DNA of 64,000 nucleotides from Reticulitermes speratus (taxonomy: Eukaryota > Arthropoda > Insecta > Blattodea > Rhinotermitidae): positions 24,743,177 through 24,807,176 of the forward strand of contig JAJKFL010000007.1 of NCBI GenBank assembly GCA_021186555.1, read 5' to 3'. This document shows positions 57,434 to 64,000 of this stretch, one piece after another (the first letter of the stretch is position 1; every line of letters begins with the position of its first letter). The translations under genes and the position numbers were made by a program. The notes under the pieces were generated by a model that worked only from the letters and a program-made list of their open reading frames with translations, was not told the DNA's origin and searched no databases.

Positions 57434-57757
57434 TTATGATAATGCGTTCACAAGTTTCCGGTTATTATGAACGTAAAGACAAGACACACCGGATGCAACT
57501 AACAGGCGCATATGTGCAACTTCGTTGCGAACGTGCCAACAGATAAATATAATTTTAGCGTAATCATGTCCAACACGTTTACCCCGAAAGCATTTAAAAT
57601 GTGCCAAGAAATTTTCAGAATTATATCCATTCTCCTTGTGTAGCTTGTTCACGATCTGGGTTACCGTAAAACAGTACTGTTCTCCTGTTTTCTGTTTCAG
57701 CATGCCTGACAGATACATTCTGTGTGTGAGGAAGACACCCCCCAGCTCCTCCCGCAA
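57434..57757 (-). other. Open frame of 107 codons, not recognised
   Basis: No domain, signal or splice context I can name. Protein-like composition but no support beyond length. Could be part of an unknown repeat. Confidence 0.2.
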
Positions 57758-57989
57758 CGGTCGTTACACTGTCGGTTTCCTGACTGAGAGTTGAGGTCAG
57801 TGAATTACGATCCTGTCCGCTCAGAGTTCCAGAGCATTTCTCAGTTAAGTCCAGTTTATTGGAGTAGTGGCCAATTAACCTTCTGGTGGTTTAAGGTTAT
57901 TAAACGTTCGTACACTAAAGGAGTAGAATCCAGCCTGAATTAAACACAAGCCTGTGCGTGATTTCTGGCTTCCGCCGCGGTGTAAATGA

Positions 57990-58114
57990 GATCTTCGCTC
58001 CTCTGGGATGTTACGCAGCGTAGATTTGCAGTTACCGACGTTTCGAGTCAAGCAATGCCGAAACGTCTATAACTATCAATGTAAGCTGCATAACACACCA
58101 GAAAAGCGAAGATC
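57990..58114. repeat. Fold-back element
   Basis: GATCTTCGCTCCTCTGGGAT at the left and GAAAAGCGAAGATC at the right; inner arms TTACCGACGTTTCG and CCGAAACGTCTATAA. Preceded by GGCTTCCGCCGCGGTGTAAA. Confidence 0.7.
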
Positions 58115-58163
58115 TCAAACATAGGCCTGTTGTCGGAAAACTTGTTCTATTCCGGAAAGGTAC

Positions 58164-58424
58164 GTAAGGTAAAGGTAAAGTTCTCCCTAGAACGGACCAT
58201 GAAGGCCCAGAGGGGGAGTAGAAGTATAGCTCTACTCTTTCTTTAACCCTGGCACTAGATGAGGGTGGGTGGTAAACTCCACGCCCCGGCCGCTTTACCC
58301 CCGGGAAAGAGACCCGGTACCCATTGTATAGGAGGCTGGGTGGGCCCCAGGGCCGGTCTGGACGGCTGCGGAAAATCTCGCCCCCACCGGGATTCAATCA
58401 CCGGACCGTCCAGCCCGTAGTGTG
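58164..58424 (-). repeat. SINE family B, nearly full
   Basis: Reversed body and head: CCATGAAGGCCCAGAGGGGG, CCGCTTTACCCCCGGGAAAG, GGGATTCAATCACCGGACC. The 5' end of the head is cut after GTCCAGCCCGTAG. Confidence 0.88.
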
Positions 58425-58499
58425 AAAATTAATGTAAAACTACCTCTTGAGAAACAGACACTCTTCTGCCGTTACTGTTTTAACCATAAACATCAGTCA

Positions 58500-58800
58500 G
58501 GAAGAAATTATCTCCATGGAGCACCGTCCTTCTGAAGAAGCCAGTATTTCCTCAGTTAATCACAAAATCTTCGCATTTTATGGAACCCAAAGGTTCATTA
58601 CCGTGTTCAAAACAGCCCGCCACTTCTCACTATACTGAGTCAGACGAATCTAGTCCACGCCCTACCATCCTATTTCTTTCAGATATATTTTAATATTATT
58701 CTCCCTTCTACGTCTAGTTCTTCCATGTGGTTTCTATCCAGGTTTCCCCACCAAAACCGTATTTCAATTTCCCCTTATCTCAGACACCCTCAATTTATTA
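58500..58800 (-). mobile_element. LINE family 2, 3' end, old
   Basis: Reversed terminal words CTCCATGGAGCACCGTCCTT and GGAACCCAAAGGTTCATTAC, then the coding end with many changes. Confidence 0.7.
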
Positions 58801-59271
58801 TATTTTACACTTTGTCCCCAACACCCTGACTTAGAACACATACAACAGTTTTGTGTATTTTATTCTTATGTTTACAAAATGGCACCGAAAGGCATAAGAC
58901 TACGAAATTAAGACGACATTTCCAGAATCTTACCAGCTTTTTATTTAACCTCGTAAACGAAATTCAGCGATCTGAGACGGTTCCAGAGAGACTGACCCAA
59001 CAATTTGTTAAAAGCTAAGTTATTTAACAACGGTGTATCAACTGCTCCGGTTATGTAACGTCGAACGAGATGCGACGGCTTGGAACAGATATGAGAGGAA
59101 ACGATCGTGGCCTATTTTAAGGCAGAATCCCGTTATTCGCAATGGGTATTTCCGAATATGAGGCAGCTGTGTATCACTAAGTTAGCTCGCTTGATTTAAT
59201 GATGATGTTTCAATTACAGAACATATAAGCAGTCTAATGAGACTGATAGATGATCATGAGTGTTGGGTAGA
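58801..59271. other. Intergenic, nothing recognised
   Basis: No gene or repeat recognised. Confidence 0.35.
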
Positions 59272-59565
59272 AAAAAGGTAAAGTTATGCCTCTCCACGCC
59301 ACGAAGGCACATAGAGGGAATAGAGATATAGCTCCATTATCAACCTCGGCAGTAAATGGGGGTCAGTCGCCAACTTCACGCCCCGGCCGCTTTACCTCCG
59401 GGAAAGAACACCGATACTCATTGACTAGGAGGCTGGGTGGGTCCGAACGCCGGACTGAACACTTTACGGAAGAGAAAAGTCCCTTGTCCCTGCCGAGAAC
59501 CGAACAACGATTCCTTCTCTGCTATTCAGTCGCTATACCGACCACAGTATTCCGGCAGACATTCC
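59272..59565 (-). repeat. SINE family B, diverged
   Basis: Reversed: CCACGAAGGCACATAGAGGG, CACGCCCCGGCCGCTTTACC, AGGAGGCTGGGTGGGTCC; head remnant TCGCTATACCGACCACAGTA. Confidence 0.75.
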
Positions 59566-59724
59566 TAATATAATTACCACTTGTCTAAAATAAATCTGAG
59601 AACATTTTAATATTATAGGATCTATAATTCACGGAAGACAAGCAGTAAGACGTCTCAGATTGGGACATCTACCTATCGAACGCTCACTGTTGATTATAGA
59701 CAATCACATATATTAATATGCTCA

Positions 59725-59855
59725 GGATAGGGACAGGTGGCGGGCTCTTGTGAGTGCGGTAATGAACCTTCGGGTTCCATAAAACGCGGGGAATTTCTTG
59801 ACTAGCTGACGACCTGTTAGCTTCTCAAGAAGGACTCTGCTCCATGGAGTTTGGA
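59725..59855 (+). mobile_element. LINE family 2, 3' end
   Basis: Starts at R-D-R-W-R-A-L-V-x-A-V-M-N-L-R-V-P and continues to GACTCTGCTCCATGGAGT. Coding end intact over this short part. Confidence 0.8.
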
Positions 59856-59886
59856 GTTACATATATTAATATATATAGGGCTTATA

Positions 59887-59964
59887 CAGAGTGGCGCAAA
59901 AGTCACTAGGCACGCTACGTTTAACATGTTACCTCTAGTGTCAAGTGACTTGTGCGCCACTCTG
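59887..59964. mobile_element. 78-bp MITE with TA duplication
   Basis: CAGAGTGGCGCAAAAGTCAC and, reversed from the right, CAGAGTGGCGCACAAGTCAC; the arms are shorter than in the 41.3-kb element. TA at 59885-59886 and 59965-59966. Exactly the same length as the 41.3-kb element but unrelated in sequence. Confidence 0.82.
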
Positions 59965-59967
59965 TAT

Positions 59968-60839
59968 ATTCCCCGAGCGGGGTTTCAAACGCGCAGTTTC
60001 ACGTTTAAGCGGTCTGGAATTTGGCAAAAGCATCACCTCAGTTCCATAAATGATTCGCGTGTCATGTACGAAATGTTCCGAGTCTCGGGTTTTGATTTAT
60101 ATGGCTTTTAAGGTCAGTAAAAGAAACGTGTCAAACCATCTTTCAACAGATAACAGAACAATTTGTGGCATTCCGAGAACATAAATTATTAGCACTTTAA
60201 TATACTGACAGAAGAAGATTTTCAAATAAAGAAACACAACACTGAAAGAAGTAATCAGTAAACCACACAATAACTCAAACGCCTCGCTTTTATCAAGAGG
60301 ATAAGAAAAAAAGAGTCTGGTCTTTAAACTAAAGTTTTCTGTAATCGTTTATGAACGCAAAGTCAACCAAAATGTAAGAAATCCTGTTTCGAACATGTGA
60401 CACAATCACACCCACCGCCAAATTTCGAACACTCCTAAACAATTGGCAATACGCCAGCCATTCTTGAACAATGGAGTAAAACAATGCACACCAACACAAT
60501 CCCCCAGCATTGCCAAATAACAATTACAAATGACATTCACTACTTAATACAATTCCAGTGTTACATTTAACCATCTAAACCACCTGCTATGACATCAAAG
60601 AACTGTGCATTTTGCTCGCAAAATGTAACTTTTACACTGTATGTGTTTTGTACGCTTGTTATAATAAACAGCGATTACTACCCTAGAAAGATTAACCGCC
60701 TGGTCTTTATATCAGAGATGCAGTGTGTTATCTGTCGGATCTTCATCTATCTGCTTCTGTGAACGTTAAAAAAGAAATGCTCGGTCGGAAATCTGAGAGC
60801 ATTTGACAGAAAAGTATTTCCATTTCAATGTTTCAAAAT
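59968..60839. other. Intergenic, nothing recognised
   Basis: No gene or repeat end recognised. Confidence 0.35.
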
Positions 60840-61012
60840 AAACCGAAACCCGGCTCACGCAGTTAGTCGCAGGGGAAATCCAAAGTACCCCGAGAAAAAC
60901 CTGTCCCAGTGCCACTTCGTACACCATAAATGTCAGACGGAAGAACCTGGGATTGAACCTGAGCCTCCGTGGTGAGAGGCCGGCGACTAACCTGAGCCAT
61001 TGCACGGCCATC
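60840..61012 (-). repeat. SINE family C, with an opposed head fragment
   Basis: Minus-strand head near 61005 (GTGCAATGGCTCAGGTTAGT) and a B-box-like AGGTTCAATCCCAGG. At its far end (60852-60873) a plus-strand head fragment GGCTCACGCAGTTAGTCGC faces it. Confidence 0.7.
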
Positions 61013-61562
61013 TAAAGACTGAGAGTAATCCCAATTATATCTAAAGACGCAGTTCGTACCGGGCAGTAAACGTACACCAATCCGTTAATCCAGTGTAGGG
61101 AAATAATTGTTTGTTCTGAGGTCCACGCAGAACAAACAAACGTATTCTGAGGGCAGAACGGATTTAACGTTAAACGTGGCGCTACATAAGGTAACAACTG
61201 GGCTTTAAGGTTATGTAAGTAAGGAACGACTCTGCTCCGTGCAGCTAGTAAGGAATATCGCCTGTTTTTCGAAATATTTGACCTGCAGCACACAGTTTCA
61301 TATCGCTGACACAGGTGTCTCGTTGTAAGTTATTAAAAGTGTAATGCTTTTTGCCTGTCCGTCAGCATTTCTCATTACCGGAATTAATCAGCATACGTCG
61401 ATGGAATCCGGTTCTGGGGGTCCGTCCTAAAAGGTGTCAGGCAAATTTCAGTCAAGTGTATACCGGTTACTAACACCATGTACTACTTTACATCAAGCAC
61501 AATTTCAATCCTATCAAATATCTCAAAAAATTTACAAAAACTTAGTACTTCATTTCATGTAT
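61013..61562. other. Intergenic; left part shared with the flank of the 43.9-kb SINE
   Basis: 61013-61060 matches 44075-44125 (TATATCTAAAGACGCAGTTCG against TATATATAAAGATTCAGTTCG). The rest is unassigned. Confidence 0.4.
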
Positions 61563-61797
61563 GGAGCCGGGTTAGTGTAGTCGGTGTACGGGCGAGGCTA
61601 TGTCCTGGACAACCGACAAATCATGGTTCGATTCCCGGCTGGGTAAAGAGATATTTTTCTGTTCTTCTAAAGTATTAAGACTGGTTCTGGGGCCCACCCA
61701 ACCGCCTACTAAATGGGTAGCGTGGGCTCTTTCCTAGGGGTAAAGCGGCTGGGGCGTGAAGGTTGTCACTCAACTTCATCTAGTGCCATATGCAATC
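61563..61797 (+). repeat. SINE, variant of family B
   Basis: The head GCCGGGTTAGTGTAGTCGGT and B box GGTTCGATTCCCGGCTGGG are followed by GGTTCTGGGGCCCACCCAAC and GGTAAAGCGGCTGGGGCG. Truncated at CATCTAGTGCC. Confidence 0.82.
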
Positions 61798-61855
61798 AAG
61801 GCGTGTACACGGACAACCTCCCTATACTTAATTTCATATAGACTACTTGTAATAT

Positions 61856-62118
61856 ACGCCGATCCCAGTGGCCGCGCGGTCTAAGACGTGGGTCTGCGGC
61901 CGCTCGCTTGCTGGGATTGTGGGTTCGAATGTCGCCGGGGGCATGGATGTCTGTCTCTTGTGAGTGTTGTGTGTTGTCAGGTAGAGGTCTCTGCGTCGGG
62001 CTGATCACTTGTCCAGAGGAGTCCCACCGAGTGTGGTGTGTCTCAGTGTGATCGTGTACATTCGATAATAAGGAGGCCCTGGCCCACTAAGGGCTGTTGC
62101 GCCAATGGAAAAACTTAC
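61856..62118 (+). repeat. SINE family A, full length
   Basis: GTGGCCGCGCGGTCTAAGAC (A box) and GGGTTCGAATGTCGCCGGGG (B box); the body ends GGGCTGTTGCGCCAATGG with a short A run. Confidence 0.9.
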
Positions 62119-62206
62119 AATATACCCTATATATATCCCCCCCCCCCCCAAAAAAAAATCTTGCGAATGGTGTACTTTTAGCTAAATACGTGGAAGGTTA
62201 ACGTGG

Positions 62207-62505
62207 GCCCGGATTGCGTAGTCGGTATAGCGACTCGCTACAGGCTGGACAATCCTTGGATCGAATCCCTGTGGAGGCGAGATTTTCCGCACCCGTCCAG
62301 AATGGCCCTGGAGCCCAACCAGCCTCCTACACAATGGGTACCGGGTCATTCCCGGGGGGGGGGGGGTAAAGCGGACGAAGCATGGTGTTGACCATCCACC
62401 CCCACCTAGCATCGAGGTTAAAGACAGAGTACAGCTATACCTCTAATCCCCCTGTGTTCCTTAATGATGTATTACATGGTGAACTTCACCTTTTTACCTT
62501 TATGT
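62207..62505 (+). repeat. SINE family B, full length
   Basis: GGATTGCGTAGTCGGTATAG, GGATCGAATCCCTGTGGAGG, then the body with an expanded run of 13 G at 62354-62366 where other copies have GGGG, and a TTTTTACCTTTA tail. Confidence 0.9.
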
Positions 62506-63127
62506 GGAAGATTATAAGACCCTGGAACACTTGAGCTGAAGGCATTTACACCGCGATATCGCCTGTGTGTTCTGAGGAAGGTCGTGTTCTTCTTTTTTCT
62601 CGCAGGATGCAAGTTGCCAGTGCACACTTTCGCTTCATGGTTCGAAGGAGTACCACTGTTTACATCCGCAACAAGGTCACAGAAATAAGAACTCTTCACT
62701 GCGCTCCCATCAGACGATAGGTACAAAGCTGTCAAAACAGTCTACCCATACTGTCTCTGTCCTGTGTTACACCGCACCGAAGGTGAGCTCTTGCGATGTT
62801 TTCTGTGTCAACTGTATCGGCAGACTACAGTCTTGAGAGCACTCAGCTCTGAAGAATACAACAAACGCAAGAACCTAAATGTGCTGGGTAATGTGTTCGC
62901 AAGTCTGTGTACCTCACTGATGGCGGTGTTCATTTTACTCAACAAACGAACTATCCTACTGTTGACACAGGACCCAATACATACACACCGTACAAATATA
63001 AATTATTTATCTTTGTTTATATTCAGTGTACATCCACCATAATAGATATAAAACAGACCATCAAAATACACACAATTAGTTAGTCGCCTCTTTTGTTTTA
63101 TTATATCTCCCACTACCATGTTAACAA
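62506..63127. other. Intergenic, nothing recognised
   Basis: Frames at 62472-62735 (minus) and 62764-63042 (plus) have no recognisable content. Confidence 0.3.
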
Positions 63128-63688
63128 ATGATGCAAGGTGTACACGTGAAATTAAATCCAGAATTGCCATGGCAAAAGCAGCATTCAACAAGAAGAACTT
63201 TCACCAGCAAACTGGACTTAAATTTAAAGAAGAAACTAGTAAAGTGCTACATTTGGAGCGTAGCTTTGTATGGTGCTGAAACGTGGGCACTTCGGAAAGT
63301 AGATCAAAAATACCTGTAAAGTTTTGAAATGTGGTGCTGCAGAAGAATGGAGATCAGTTGGACCGATCGTGTGAGAAATAAAGAAGTATTACACAGAGTC
63401 AAGGAGGAGAGGAATATCGTACATACAATAAAAAGAAGAAAGGGTAACTGGATTGTCACATCTTGCGTAGAAACTGTTTTCTAAAACACGTGATTGAAGG
63501 AAAGTTAGAGGGAAGGACAGAAATGACGGGAAGAGGAGGAAAAAGGCGTAAGCAGCTAGTGGATGACCTTAAGGAAAAGAGAAGATATTGGAAATAGAAA
63601 GAGGAAGCACTAGATCGCACCCTGTGGAGAACTCGCTTTGGTAGAGACTACGGACTTGTAAGACAGACTACAGAATGAATGAATCTCC
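63128..63688 (+). mobile_element. LINE family 1, C-terminal part to 3' end
   Basis: Encodes KKLVKCYIWSVALYGAETWA, then W-C-x-R-R-M-E, H-R-V-K-E-E-R-N-I, L-R-R-N-C-F-L-K-H-V-I-E-G-K and R-T-R-F-G-R-D-Y-G in several frames, and ends in GAATGAATG. L-Y-G-A-E-T-W is a landmark just after the reverse transcriptase domain of this LINE group. The reverse transcriptase itself is absent, so the copy is 5'-truncated. Confidence 0.88.
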
Positions 63689-64000
63689 CACATGATTCGA
63701 GCCTATCAGTATCAACTGCAGGCTTACAACTGACATCTATATTCACTAATGGTTTCTCCATGAAGATGATCCAACAGGATCGAAACATGTATAATTTATA
63801 ATAAAGCAAAACAAATACCTAATTCTATGTACCTTGATGGTCTGTTCCCCCCTCCCCCCTTCTTCGTATCCGACTAATTATAATTTGTCACACAGGCTTA
63901 CGACTTGCAAGTTCCGTTTCGTTAATTTGTCTTTTAGACCTATATGTAACAATTCGTTGCTTACACAAGTTGTAGGTACCTCTATCTCCATACGAATTTG
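63689..64000 (+). repeat. Contains a Penelope-like hammerhead-type motif
   Basis: 63759-63792: CATGAAGATGATCC, AACA loop, GGATCGAAACATGTA. Stem II (GATCC/GGATC) is intact, core position C3 is A, and stem I does not pair, so it should be inactive. The rest is unassigned. Confidence 0.45.

Noticed and set aside
62472-63042. Possible exons around the TTTTCTCGCAG word near 62600
   Set aside because: The acceptor-like word is followed by no sustained frame with a donor, and no protein family was recognised.
1-64000. Retrovirus, LTR retrotransposon, Polinton or other virus-like element
   Set aside because: No long terminal repeats, gag/pol/env motifs or capsid-like frames were recognised on either strand. 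Repeats present are LINE, SINE, Penelope-like tails and DNA elements.

Overview
The window reads as insect nuclear DNA: short exons with GT-AG splice sites, large introns, C2H2 zinc-finger genes of an insect type, tRNA-headed SINEs, LINE ends, pogo/Tigger and hAT relics, Penelope-like tails with hammerhead motifs, and many microsatellites. The mix resembles what I know of cockroach and termite genomes. That placement is an inference and was not tested by alignment.

Three protein-coding genes can be supported, all on the minus strand. Two are tandem paralogous zinc-finger genes. Gene A (coding 7449-9609, 3 exons, 350 residues, six good fingers plus one broken) and gene B (15217-18023, 3 exons, 514 residues, thirteen fingers) share the same architecture: a first coding exon starting M-x-x-I-K-V-E-P, a second exon of exactly 83 nt, and a last exon carrying all fingers. 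Intron phases are identical. Each probably has a further non-coding 5' exon in a CpG-containing stretch upstream (about 12.47-13.0 kb for A, 18.78-19.13 kb for B). Both have several SUMO-type motifs N-terminal to the fingers, which suggests sequence-specific DNA-binding repressors. The third gene is the 3' part of a PPP1R14 (CPI-17/PHI-1) type inhibitor of protein phosphatase 1. Three small exons at 43123-43209, 33665-33706 and 32035-32076 join in phase to the end of the conserved domain; the 5' exon or exons were not found.

Layout: 1-0.35 kb holds Penelope-like tail sequence with two hammerhead-type motifs; 2.5-3.0 kb a complete hAT MITE with target duplication; 4.6-5.3 kb a Tigger transposase relic; 7-13 kb gene A; 13-19 kb gene B; 19-25.2 kb old, CpG-poor LINE, SINE and fold-back copies; 25-32 kb mostly unassigned AT-rich DNA; 32-43.2 kb the PPP1R14 gene with SINEs and two minisatellites in its long intron; 43-64 kb dense transposable elements with much better CpG retention, including a 54-bp minisatellite of 18 units and several TA-flanked palindromic MITEs.

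No retroviral, LTR or capsid-bearing element, CRISPR array or genuine tRNA or rRNA gene was recognised. Most open frames shorter than about 110 codons are chance frames, antisense shadows of the fingers, or frames through repeats.
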